From assembly GCF_032268605.1 (NCBI RefSeq), contig NZ_CP130318.1:4159913-4223912 (forward strand): a stretch of 64,000 bases of DNA, given 5' to 3'. The notes under the pieces were generated by a model that saw only the letters and a program-made list of their open reading frames with translations, had not been told where the DNA came from and ran no database searches. The stretch comes from Paenibacillus aurantius (GTDB lineage: Bacteria > Bacillota > Bacilli > Paenibacillales > NBRC-103111). The first letter of the stretch is position 1. Every line of letters begins with the position of its first letter. Shown in pieces: positions 1-8,296 of the stretch. The position numbers and the translations under genes are program-made.

Positions 1-28
1 TAGATTAGGACAGTCATTTTCATTTTTG

Positions 29-715
29 TTATTTTATAGATTTCTTCAGCATGTCTTCTAACTCTTTTTTAATTTCTTCCTTAGTCATTGATTCGACTGG
101 CTTGTACTCACCTTTAGCATTGTAGTCATTAGGGTTATTCGATATTCCATTTTTGGGAACATACTCACCATTTTTATTATAGTCGGCTGGATCCTTTGAA
201 GGAGCTTTCGGGTCCTTCTGCAGTTGTTCTTTTGTGTATGTAGAAGGACTGCTTTGTGTTTTGGAGGGTTGTACAGTAGTAGTTTCGGGTTCATAGGTTG
301 CATTGTTAATTTTAAATTCATACTTATCTAACGGATCCGTGGCCATTAAATAATTGGAGGTCCCGTTCTTTAGCTCTATTCCCTCAATAGTACAAATGTT
401 TTTTTCACCACAGTCGAATCTCACTGACCTGGCGGTATCCAAGGAATCTTTTAGTATTTTGTACTTTTCAGTCTTTGGCAATGCCTCAAAATCGCTGTTC
501 GCTTCTGCGCTATATTGATATCGATAAAATTTATAGTCGTCTAATTTTAATTTGTCTACCACCGAAGATTTAAGATTACCGCCGACGTATTTAGACAGAG
601 TGGATTTTTCCAACTCACTCGTTATGTCAGCCAATCTCCTCTCGTCCAGCTTATTTCCGCAGCCAACCAATAAAAGAATCATAATTCCAAGCGTCGTGCA
701 AAACCTTTTGTTCAT
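29..715 (-). CDS. Putative lipoprotein, unknown function
   Basis: Predicted 228-aa secreted lipoprotein. The N-terminus has a short basic segment, a hydrophobic stretch and a lipobox ending LVGC at about residue 19, so it should be lipidated and held on the outer face of the membrane. The C-terminal third is low-complexity, with two related segments (KDPADYNKNGEYVPKNG, then NNPNDYNAKGEYKP) that read like a short wall- or peptide-spanning repeat. No catalytic motif is visible and I do not recognise the family. It is AT-rich like the rest of the left region. The promoter should lie upstream in the 716-1228 gap. Confidence 0.7.
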   Translation of the reverse strand: MNKRFCTTLGIMILLLVGCGNKLDERRLADITSELEKSTLSKYVGGNLKSSVVDKLKLDDYKFYRYQYSAEANSDFEALPKTEKYKILKDSLDTARSVRFDCGEKNICTIEGIELKNGTSNYLMATDPLDKYEFKINNATYEPETTTVQPSKTQSSPSTYTKEQLQKDPKAPSKDPADYNKNGEYVPKNGISNNPNDYNAKGEYKPVESMTKEEIKKELEDMLKKSIK

Positions 716-1228
716 GATGTTGCTTGCCCCTTTTTATGAAAAATTTAACTTTACCATCATAACCGGAAGTCCGGAATATGACAATCAAAGCATTGTTTTT
801 TCGACCAGCAATAAAAAACATCCGGAGCGAGTCCCCCGGATGTTCCGATCAGTTTAAAAGCTGCGGGTTAATAATATCGATTATCGACGTTTGGAGATCA
901 TTATCTTGCGATCCGATAAACGTTAATCAAACTTGTGCAGTGTTTTCTGCCCAAGGATGGAATCAGGTACCCGCCGAGGCAACCTCATGGAGTAGTTTAT
1001 TGTGTTATAGTGCGCGCCGCGCTAGTTTAATCCGATGTTTGAGGCAAATTCCTTGCATCAAGTATTATTTTTCTTTAGGATGTAAAAACATTGTACCCAA
1101 AAAACAAATCATCACAATAAGCCAATTATTCGATCTACTGCGGAAGGAAAATTAAGTAAGTAGATAGAATTACCATATGGACAAACCCTTACATCATGCG
1201 GACTGGCTTAATTGTGAAGGAGTTATGA
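716..1228. other. Long intergenic region, no convincing gene
   Basis: About 510 bases without a credible gene. The open frames here (for example 778-1155 on the plus strand) have no recognisable domain, poor start sites and odd composition. The region holds the promoter side of the lipoprotein gene, a terminator-like hairpin at 811-844, and the upstream region of the nuclease-like gene, whose ribosome binding site GAAGGAG is at about 1216-1222. It may be decayed accessory DNA. Confidence 0.5.
811..844 (-). terminator. Hairpin terminator facing minus strand
   Basis: Nine-base perfect inverted repeat, AACATCCGG at 817-825 and CCGGATGTT at 836-844, followed on the minus strand by a run of T (plus-strand A at 813-818). 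It would stop a minus-strand transcript arriving from 845-1228, yet no intact minus-strand gene lies there, which suggests a lost or very short transcript. Confidence 0.5.
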
Positions 1229-2224
1229 ATGATGAGCGATGAATTGTTAAACAAAGTCATTGAAACTGTGAATAAGTCTGGCATGCCGGTTGAAATGTAC
1301 TGTTCTAAAATTTTTACTAAGAATGGCTGGGAGGTTAATCATCTCACCCATTATAAAGAAGATGATGCTTCTAGTCCTTTACGGGAAATTGATCTTGTCT
1401 GTACGCCACCAGGTCATAAAAATATACGAGTAGTAGTTTCGTGCAAGCAATCTAAAGATAACCATTGGATACTGCATTCAATACAAAATCCAATGTCACG
1501 TTATCCATACTTTGACGAAAAAAAGAGCCAAGTGTCTGCTTTTATGGAAATTCCCTTCATAATAGAACCCACCGAGGTCCATTCTTACTTCATACGTGAA
1601 TCACACAGGGAGATATGGTCTTATCTACATGAGGACTTAGAGGTTTTGAAGGAAGATGAGAAAGATTTACTAGAGGAACATGATGTAAATTTTGAGCAGT
1701 TCCGAGAGTATTGGGCTCCAGAAAGAATATCCATCTTTCAATCTGTTTTGAACAGAAAAGAGAGCGATGATGCGCAAATAAGAAATGCAGGATTATCTGC
1801 ACTTTCCGCGATAAAATCATTGTCGGGATTTAATAAAGAGGACGATAGAATCTTTTTCGATGATCCCTCTTCTGAAGAATTAACTTATTGGATACCTCTC
1901 ATAGTGTTCGGAGGTAAATTATTTGAAGTTTATTATGGTGATGATTATGAAAATATAGACCTAAATGAAAGAGGACAAGTAACGACAGATAACCTTAAGA
2001 TCCAGGAAATTAATCGTGCCAGATGTACATTTACCACTGATTTGTCGTTAACTCCATTTGAGGGATATTCTACATTAGGAATTGATGTAGTAACGCTGAA
2101 CAGTTTAGAAGAAATTATGAATCTAATAATAAATGCTGTAAACCTAATTGAAACAAGTGAAATCGCGGCGAACGTCATCAGCGACTGGGCTACTTATTTA
2201 AAATTTAAAGGGTACTCAATTTGA
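1229..2224 (+). CDS. Mrr/PD-(D/E)XK-like nuclease-fold protein
   Basis: A 331-aa protein. Residues about 5-85 resemble the restriction endonuclease-like (Mrr type) fold: a helix with GMPVEMYCSKIFTKNGWEV, then EIDLV, then the strand VVVSCKQSK. In active family members the last motif is usually (D/E)xK; here it reads S-C-K, so the second acidic metal ligand appears replaced by serine and catalysis is uncertain. The rest (about 90-331) is unrecognised, acidic and helix-rich. The start is one of two adjacent ATGs behind GAAGGAG. It stands alone and AT-rich, and could be a defence or cargo gene. The fold call rests on motif reading only. Confidence 0.6.
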   Translation: MMSDELLNKVIETVNKSGMPVEMYCSKIFTKNGWEVNHLTHYKEDDASSPLREIDLVCTPPGHKNIRVVVSCKQSKDNHWILHSIQNPMSRYPYFDEKKSQVSAFMEIPFIIEPTEVHSYFIRESHREIWSYLHEDLEVLKEDEKDLLEEHDVNFEQFREYWAPERISIFQSVLNRKESDDAQIRNAGLSALSAIKSLSGFNKEDDRIFFDDPSSEELTYWIPLIVFGGKLFEVYYGDDYENIDLNERGQVTTDNLKIQEINRARCTFTTDLSLTPFEGYSTLGIDVVTLNSLEEIMNLIINAVNLIETSEIAANVISDWATYLKFKGYSI

Positions 2225-2470
2225 ATGGTTAGATGACTTAAAGGGATCATTTATCAAAAACTAATTACACTAGCAGACTTCGCGTCCGTGAAACTCGCCT
2301 GCGTTGATTATAAATTCACTACTGTAAGGACGAGTCCGCAATTTATTGCATTCATGGTCTCACTAAGAGTAGGTTCTGCTAATATTACCGATAACGCAGC
2401 GAGGCTGCCCTGGCAATGCTGCGGTGACTCATGATGTATGTCATTAAGAAATCGGTCCCGGTTATCTTTC

Positions 2471-2869
2471 TTAACTTCTTTCGAGGTTGTCTAGACGGCC
2501 TTTTGCGTTTACGATATCAAGTGGTTCCACCCATGCAAACCCGTCGAAATCATACCGTGGGAAGACATGCACGTGATAATGAGTTAAATCATTGAATTTA
2601 CCACCATTTTGTATAACCGTTATTCCATCTGGATGAAATTCTGCTTTTAAGACCCTAGCTAACATTGCCGATGCTTTAATGATCTCATTAGCAGTGATTT
2701 CGTCCAAATCATCGACATCATGGTAATGTTGTTTAGGAAGTATTAGCATGCGCCCTTCATTTAAGGGCGCGATATCAAGAATGCAGGTAACAAAATCATT
2801 CTCATATACTGTGTGCGTTTCAAGTTCTTTATTTGCAAGCTGGCAACCTAAACACTGACTCTCTTGCAT
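2471..2869 (-). CDS. HIT family nucleotide hydrolase/transferase
   Basis: A 132-aa histidine-triad protein. The HIT motif is clear near the C-terminus as HYHVHVF (H-x-H-x-H-x-x), preceded by the usual strand ITVIQNGG. The N-terminal LGCQLANKE segment is typical of the small HIT proteins in Firmicutes, some of which bind zinc with such Cys pairs. Family members cleave nucleoside phosphoramidates, Ap4A or adenylylated compounds; the substrate here cannot be told. It is a stand-alone gene of full family length, surrounded by non-coding AT-rich DNA. Confidence 0.85.
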   Translation of the reverse strand: MQESQCLGCQLANKELETHTVYENDFVTCILDIAPLNEGRMLILPKQHYHDVDDLDEITANEIIKASAMLARVLKAEFHPDGITVIQNGGKFNDLTHYHVHVFPRYDFDGFAWVEPLDIVNAKGRLDNLERS

Positions 2870-3028
2870 TCTGTTCCCACTGACTCAATGAATCTAGTCG
2901 TCTCTAATTTGCCGGCAGCACAGAGGCCCCTTTACGGCTGCAGACTATGCTGATAGTTTATTGAGCTATCGTTCGTATTATGAGGTCACCAGAACTTACT
3001 GGTCGACCGTTTTTGTATGGTCGTAAGA

Positions 3029-3104
3029 TGGCGGTAGCCGGGGATCAAACCAACGTGCCCGTGGGACGCAGATCCCGAGAGCTATTCCGTTCATCCCCCC
3101 TACT
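3029..3104 (-). pseudogene. Degenerate tRNA-like sequence
   Basis: A roughly 76-nt minus-strand segment ends in a T-arm-like GGTTTGATCC and a CCA. A four-base GTAG/CTAC pairing could be the remains of an acceptor stem. The D arm and anticodon arm do not fold properly, so it is at best a tRNA remnant. It lies about 110 bases before an IS110 remnant. Confidence 0.25.
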
Positions 3105-3211
3105 TGTTACACCATGATTAGGCTAATTGGGGCCAGACCCTGAATCACATGCGATGATGTGGACGACAAGAAGGTTAGGGGTTCCGGCTAATACCGTTTA
3201 GGAGTGATTCA

Positions 3212-3391
3212 ATGAATCCTGTCATTGGGCTGGATGTTTCCAAAGGAGAAAGTCATGCTCAGGCTTTCACAGATCGAGGCATGCCGCGCGGCAAGACCTT
3301 TCGATTCGAGCACAACCTCGAGGGACTGGCGTCGTTTTTAATCTATGTGCAAGAGCTTGAATCCTCTATCGGTCTGCGGCCGACTCCATAG
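3212..3391 (+). pseudogene. IS110-family transposase, N-terminal remnant
   Basis: A 59-codon fragment starts with ATG behind a GGAG ribosome binding site. It reads MNPVIGLDVSKGESHAQAF, the typical start of an IS110-family DEDD transposase, with the first catalytic aspartate in GLDVSK. It matches the family to about residue 57 (ELESSIGLRPT), then loses homology and stops at TAG. The remaining roughly 340 residues are missing at this point; directly downstream is the 3' end of the ABC transporter on the other strand. Inactive remnant. Confidence 0.8.
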
Positions 3392-3407
3392 GCGCGTTTA
3401 CAATTGG

Positions 3408-5171
3408 CTACACATCCTTCAATTTTTGAAATTTTGTATATTCTTTAAATTGAATAGCAAACATTTTTGAGTACAGACCATCTCTTTGTATCAACTCTTG
3501 ATGCTCCCCCATTTCAACTATTCGCCCTTTATCCATTACTACAATAAGATCGGAGTCGAGAATAGTAGACAAACGGTGTGCTATGACTAACGTTGTCCGG
3601 TTATGCATTAACGCTTTCAAAGCTATTTGTATCGAAATCTCCGATTCAGAGTCCAAAGCGGAAGTTGCTTCATCTAGTAACAAGATGGGGGCGTTCCTCA
3701 AAATCGCACGGGCTATGGATATTCTCTGTTTTTGCCCTCCGGATAGTCTGATCCCTTTTTCACCAACCTCTGTTTCATATCCTAATGGAAGCTCCATAAT
3801 AAATGAATGGGCTTGCGCAGCTTTAGCCGCTTCCATAATGTCATGATTGGATGATCCGATCTTGCCTAATGCAATATTTGTTCGAATAGTGCCACTAAAT
3901 AAAAAGGATTCTTGTGGCACTAAAGACATATATTTTCTCATTTGATTTACATCTTCATTGAGTTTCTTCCCATCCACTTCAATTTCTCCTGAGTTTGGCT
4001 CATATAACCCTAATGTCAGATTAAAGATGGTACTTTTTCCGGATCCGCTTGGCCCGACGAATGCAACAGTTTTGCCGGCAGGGATTTCTAAATTAAAATC
4101 ATTTAGAAGCGGGTGATTATTCTTGTAGGAGAAAATAATATTTTTGTATCGAATTCCATCCGTTATATTCGGAACCTCCACTCCCTCTCCAGTAGGCAAG
4201 GTTTGTAAGGCTGTCGGCTCCTTCAAAACCTGAAATACTCGTTCTACCGCAGCAAGTGATCGTTGAAATCCTCCCCATGTATTAGCAATGTTTGTGAACG
4301 GACTAATCAAGCCCTGGGTAAGCGAAATAAAAGCAATCAGTTCACCTATAGAAATTCGCTTATGTATCACCATAAGGGATCCGACACCTATTACGACTAT
4401 TTGAGCTGCGAGGCTGACCCCTATCGTTCCTGCCTGCAGCCCGGCTTTGTGCCTTCCCTCCATTAATTGGAGTTCCAAAATGCGGCCATTTTGTTCTTTG
4501 AAATTCTGAGAGGAATCACTTTCGAGTCCAAACGTTCGAATAATTAAATGCCCTGCGAGTGAGTCGGTAACAAATTCAGTAAGTTTTCCCGTTAACTGTT
4601 GTATCCATTGTCCGTTTTGGCGTAACAACCGGCCGCATAATTTCGCCAACAAAGTAGTTGCAGGTCCGAGCATTAATGCTAGCAAAGCTAACACCCAATG
4701 AATTGTTACTAAGTAAATAAATGCCGCCGCGGCCCATAAAGGTTGTCGTATTAGATTAATCAAATTGCTTCCGATTGCACCGCCAATACTATTAACATCT
4801 TGAGTTATTCGAGCGACCATATCTCCCGAATGATTGCTTGTGTAATAACGTGTCGGCAGCCTTAAGAGGTGGTCAAACAAATCATCGGCTAAGCTTGTTT
4901 TGACTTTGTTAGTCGCCAGTGATTCGAAGTATACGTTTAGAAATTGGACAATCATCATAACCAAAACAAGACCAGCACCGAAAAGAAAAAACATTTGTAC
5001 TTTTGTTACATCACCAGCGATTGCGCCATTCGTAATGCTCTGCAAAAACCACGTAAACAAAAGTCCATCGGCAATGCCAGCAAATAGCATGGCGGTAAGA
5101 CAAATGTATATCCATCGAAAACGTTTAACATAGGGCAGCAAATGATAAAAGACAGACTTCTCACGTTTCAC
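3408..5171 (-). CDS. ABC exporter, fused membrane and ATPase domains
   Basis: A 587-aa half-transporter of the MsbA/LmrA/BmrA type. It has six predicted membrane helices in residues about 1-310, then a nucleotide-binding domain with Walker A GPSGSGKST (~375), signature LSGGQKQR (~480), Walker B ILLLDEATSALD (~500) and the H-loop AHRLS. All catalytic motifs are intact. It should act as a homodimer exporting a lipid, peptide or drug; the substrate is unknown. It starts 18 bases after the ArsR-type regulator and is probably its target, the pair forming an inducible efflux operon. IS110 and tRNA remnants flank the pair, suggesting acquisition. Confidence 0.93.
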   Translation of the reverse strand: MKREKSVFYHLLPYVKRFRWIYICLTAMLFAGIADGLLFTWFLQSITNGAIAGDVTKVQMFFLFGAGLVLVMMIVQFLNVYFESLATNKVKTSLADDLFDHLLRLPTRYYTSNHSGDMVARITQDVNSIGGAIGSNLINLIRQPLWAAAAFIYLVTIHWVLALLALMLGPATTLLAKLCGRLLRQNGQWIQQLTGKLTEFVTDSLAGHLIIRTFGLESDSSQNFKEQNGRILELQLMEGRHKAGLQAGTIGVSLAAQIVVIGVGSLMVIHKRISIGELIAFISLTQGLISPFTNIANTWGGFQRSLAAVERVFQVLKEPTALQTLPTGEGVEVPNITDGIRYKNIIFSYKNNHPLLNDFNLEIPAGKTVAFVGPSGSGKSTIFNLTLGLYEPNSGEIEVDGKKLNEDVNQMRKYMSLVPQESFLFSGTIRTNIALGKIGSSNHDIMEAAKAAQAHSFIMELPLGYETEVGEKGIRLSGGQKQRISIARAILRNAPILLLDEATSALDSESEISIQIALKALMHNRTTLVIAHRLSTILDSDLIVVMDKGRIVEMGEHQELIQRDGLYSKMFAIQFKEYTKFQKLKDV

Positions 5172-5189
5172 AAGTACTCCCCCATCTTC

Positions 5190-6287
5190 CTAATCGTGTT
5201 TTTTCAACAAGATTTCTTGTGTTTGGGAGAAATAAGTTTTCATCTTTTCCTTATCTAACAAGTAATAATGTCTTTGGTCTGATTTGGATACTCTCACCAG
5301 ATCGAGACTGAAGAAGAAGCCCATATGATAGGAGATAGCAGCTGGAGTCAAATTCAACTTTTTGGATAACTCCTGACCATACCATGGTCGTTCGGCGAGC
5401 GCTTCAATAATTAAGATTCGCTTTGAATCTGATAGCAATTTTAAAAATAAGTCAGCCTGCTTTCTTAAAGGCTTGTTTTCTAACAGTCGATCAAGATGGA
5501 TGCCTAATCGTATCCAGTTAAATAGTTCATCTTTCGAAGTGCCTGAATTACAAGTGCTGCATGCCTGATCAAAAATGCTGACGTGAATCTGAGTTGGTTG
5601 TTTCAGTTTTTCTTCTGTAGCTTCTACTAAATAATTATCAATGAATTTTAATGGGTTTTGTTTATATTGCTCAGAATATTTTTCTGCCCCTCCTCTTGAA
5701 ATGGATACAATCTGTTCTTCAAGAGGACTATATATGGAATTATAAAAAGTTTTACAAAGTGTGTGGTATCTCTGCTTGGCTTCGTCCGGGTACATCGTGC
5801 ATTCCAGCAATCGTTCAATTATTTCTTTGTTTGCCCCATCTATTTTGTTTAATTGTCTAATCATTAGATCCCTGTCACGTTGAACATCACTCCATTGATG
5901 ACCTGATAAAAAGGAATCGAATTGCTCCTTTAATGATGATTTAACCATTCGGGCAACAAGCTGAGTTGAAGCCATTCGTTCTAATGTATTTATGCCTTCT
6001 GTGACAGTTATCGGTGACGTATTGATAATAGCCATATTTACGATCGTCTCATATCCTAAAGACGTTTGCTTGAAGGGATGGACGAAAAAGAAGTTTAGTT
6101 CGCTTCTCAGAAAACGAGAGAGCTGACCGTCCATCTGTTCAATAAAGCCAATGGAATCCAGATCTTCCCCTAACTCATGGAATATTTTTATGAATTGATC
6201 TTTATTAGCGACAAATGAAGCTGCGCTGGCAAACTCAAAAAGCGGGTTAAATTGAAAAGCTATTTTGTAAGAAGTTGAGAAGCTCAC
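5190..6287 (-). CDS. ArsR-type HTH transcriptional regulator
   Basis: A 365-aa protein. The C-terminal 80 residues form an ArsR-like winged helix-turn-helix (SDSKRILIIEALAERPWYGQELSKKLNLTPAAISYHMGFF in pieces). The N-terminal 280 residues are an uncharacterised helical sensing region, much longer than classic ArsR proteins, with a Cys pair at ACSTC (~239-242) that might bind metal or a thiol. It is first gene of the operon with the ABC exporter, so it most likely represses that operon and its own gene. The upstream 100 bases are very AT-rich and hold the likely promoter. The ligand is not known. Confidence 0.8.
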   Translation of the reverse strand: MSFSTSYKIAFQFNPLFEFASAASFVANKDQFIKIFHELGEDLDSIGFIEQMDGQLSRFLRSELNFFFVHPFKQTSLGYETIVNMAIINTSPITVTEGINTLERMASTQLVARMVKSSLKEQFDSFLSGHQWSDVQRDRDLMIRQLNKIDGANKEIIERLLECTMYPDEAKQRYHTLCKTFYNSIYSPLEEQIVSISRGGAEKYSEQYKQNPLKFIDNYLVEATEEKLKQPTQIHVSIFDQACSTCNSGTSKDELFNWIRLGIHLDRLLENKPLRKQADLFLKLLSDSKRILIIEALAERPWYGQELSKKLNLTPAAISYHMGFFFSLDLVRVSKSDQRHYYLLDKEKMKTYFSQTQEILLKKHD

Positions 6288-6438
6288 ACTAATTATCCCT
6301 CCTATTTAAATAATTTTTAATAACAATCACAATGATTAAATGTAAATTTAACTATATATTTTAAATTACCTTTAGTTGGTTATATATGTCAATGATTAAT
6401 TTTTACACAGGCTTTTAGTCCGGTTGAGGTTTCCACGC

Positions 6439-6469
6439 AAAAAACCCTTCCGGATAACCCGGAAGGGTT
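6439..6469 (-). terminator. Rho-independent terminator
   Basis: Perfect 11-bp stem, AACCCTTCCGG at 6443-6453 and its complement at 6459-6469, with a five-base loop. A plus-strand A run at 6439-6444 gives the U tract for minus-strand transcription. It lies just after the frameshifted small gene at 6474-6657. Confidence 0.75.
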
Positions 6470-6473
6470 CGCT

Positions 6474-6657
6474 CTATTCCCAATAGTGGCGGGAGATGGA
6501 GTACTCTTTCGCCAGATTGTACGTGTCCAGCTCACCAACTCGATGGAGGAAATCGTCTCGGGCGAGGGAAGCATCTTGCCTTCCCTCGCATAGATGTAAA
6601 TACTTGCTTAAGTTCGGTTATGGCGTCGCGATAGGCCAAAATTATCTTGTCAGACAT
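6474..6657 (-). pseudogene. Small frameshifted gene, unknown family
   Basis: On the minus strand an ATG at 6657 opens MSDKIILAYRDAITELKQ and stays coherent to about codon 24. The sense then continues in the next frame as DDFLHRVGELDTYNLAKEY and ends in SRHYWE at a TAG (6474-6476), followed by a proper terminator. Removing one base near 6587 would join the two parts into a helical protein of about 61 residues. I do not recognise the family. The terminator and continuous sense make a decayed real gene more likely than chance. There is no obvious strong ribosome binding site. Confidence 0.4.
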
Positions 6658-6706
6658 GTTTCAGATGCAATTGTATTTTACCACCTGTATTGGTAAAGAG
6701 AATTTT

Positions 6707-6777
6707 TGGTAGCTTGGACGGAATCGAACCGCAGACACTAAGGTTTTCAGTCCTATGCACTACCAATTGAGCTTCGC
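6707..6777 (-). pseudogene. Degenerate tRNA-Phe-like sequence
   Basis: The minus strand reads a D arm (GCTCAATTGGTAGTGC), an anticodon loop CTGAAAA (anticodon GAA, Phe), a T loop GGTTCGATTCC and a CAAGCTA acceptor strand with CCA. The 5' acceptor strand does not match the 3' one and the anticodon stem is mispaired, so the 5' end seems lost. The IS110 remnant begins where the 5' end should be. Confidence 0.5.
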
Positions 6778-6781
6778 CTGC

Positions 6782-7408
6782 GCATCTTCAAAAGCTCACC
6801 GTTCGCCAGGTAATCGACGGCTGGAAAACGGTCATGAAACGGCATGCGGTGAACGGAGAGCTGCCGAATTGCTAGCACTGGCAACGCGCTCAGTCGGTGC
6901 CAAGCATGGCGGGAAAGCCTACAAGCTTCATCTACAACAGCTGCTGGCCGAATATTATCTGGCTGTTGAGCAACTGCAAGTGATGGAGGATGAAGTGGCG
7001 GCTGCACTGGCTCGGATCCCGCTGGCCAAGCCGCTGCTGGCAATGAAGGGCATGGGCATCCTGTCAATCGCCGGCATACTGGGTGAAGCTGGCGACCTCA
7101 GCGGCTATGCACATGGCAATGCTTTGCTGCGGCATGCCGGCCTCAACCTGGCTGAAGCGAGCTCAGGCAAGTGGAAAGGCCAGATGTCCCTCAGCAAACG
7201 GGGCCGACCCAGACTTCGGCATGCCCTGTTCATGGCAACCATGGCCCTCATCTTGAACGATCATTCATTTAAACGACAGCACGAAGTGAATGTAAAGACG
7301 AAAGGCATGAAGCCGATGCGCTCCGTGATGAAGCTTTGTGCCAAGCTGGCTCGCCTCCTGGTTGCCATGGCACAGAGCGGCGAAGCCTACATCGATCTCT
7401 TCCCATGA
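6782..7408 (+). pseudogene. IS110-family transposase, C-terminal remnant
   Basis: About 205 residues of an IS110-family transposase without its N-terminal DEDD half. The C-terminal Transposase_20 domain is clear: KPLLAMKGMGILSIAGILGEAGDLSGY in pieces, then HAGLNLAEASSGKWKG, SKRGRPRLRHALF and a helical tail ending YIDLFP. The coding sense begins abruptly near 6790 next to the tRNA-like remnant with no proper start, so the 5' part was lost. It is more GC-rich than its surroundings. From memory it fits a different IS110 subgroup from the 3212-3391 fragment, so the two may not be one element. Confidence 0.85.
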
Positions 7409-7449
7409 AACAAACTGCTTAACCGCTTCTCAGTTAGCACGAAAACTGG

Positions 7450-7766
7450 CTTGTTCGCAGGATCTCAAATTGCACGGAGTACCGGATTGCGTTGAACAAA
7501 AATGGCCAAGACCCGTACCGTTACGATAACCGGCCTCCAGCCACCGGATAGGCGTAACGAAGGAATGAAAGGAAAGGGCATTGACCCGTCGAGAAATGGG
7601 AGTGAAAGCCTTCGGAGGTACGTGGAGCAGCGTGCAGCAGACCAACAAAAAAGGAGCGAAACCTCGCCCCTTCTGTTCCCGAATGCCCTTCGGCTGCCCA
7701 TTTTCACGGTACAAGCCTTCTTTGTCCAGAGAGTAAATTATCCATTGGAGAGATCCTGCGAATAAG
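7450..7766. repeat. Inverted repeat pair bounding 317 bases
   Basis: The 17-base arms CTTGTTCGCAGGATCTC (7450-7466) and GAGATCCTGCGAATAAG (7750-7766) are inverted copies with one mismatch. The DNA between them holds no convincing gene; it has a minus-strand hairpin (about 7650-7675, GC stem followed by a T run). It may be the right non-coding part of the IS110 element, or a small non-autonomous element. Confidence 0.5.
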
Positions 7767-8296
7767 CGAGCATTCGCGAGAAAACTACATTGTACCGAGG
7801 GAGTTCAGCACAGATCTGCAACTGTTTGTTTTGTCAGTTCTCGTGCCGTCAGTTAAAAGACTTGCTCGCATTCAATATTAGCTTAGCCAATTATAAAAAG
7901 TCCTCTGAAAGATCCAATTCATGTCCACATACATCTCATGCTTTTTTTGCATTTGTCACATCTACCGCTTTGCTACTATCCCCTTGCATTATTTTTTTCT
8001 CATTTCCTCGTTAAATCCAAATATCATGGAAATTTTCCGAACTTTAAATTTCAATTATTAATTTTCTAGCTTATGGCGAATATAAACGGCTTTATTTTCT
8101 CTAACACGATATTATCATCACTTTTCACCTGCGATTCAATTTTCTCGTAATCTTCGTAGCTTACAGTTCGCTGCTACTGCCATTGAATAACAACCTGCCA
8201 CAACCGGCTCTTTAAAAAGCCTCCGGTGTTATTGCAATTGTATACAGGCAGTCGCATGTAATCTAACCTACGATTTGTTGCAATCGCTGAGCTCTC
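7767..8296. other. Gene-free AT-rich segment left of Tn7-like genes
   Basis: No credible coding frame. The last 70 bases contain a segment at 8226-8245 that matches, inverted, a right-end repeat at 17700-17719 (14 of 20 by hand alignment). This DNA may include the left end of the transposon, but no clear TGT terminus with a matching target duplication could be placed. Confidence 0.35.

Noticed and set aside
778-1155. 125-aa plus-strand open frame before the Mrr-like gene
   Set aside because: No ribosome binding site, odd amino-acid make-up, covers a hairpin terminator and resembles no family; kept as intergenic.
2260-2400. Possible hammerhead-like ribozyme (GGACGAGTCC and GTGAAACTCG pieces)
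   Set aside because: The CTGATGA and GAAA core strands and the three stems cannot be assembled in the right order.
4281-4292. Left transposon end at AGCAATGT matching the right-flank AGCAA
   Set aside because: It lies inside the intact ABC exporter coding sequence and lacks end repeats, so the match is chance.
7430-7790. Long minus-strand frame after the IS110 remnant
   Set aside because: Overlaps the inverted-repeat segment and a terminator hairpin, with no recognisable protein; likely non-coding IS end.
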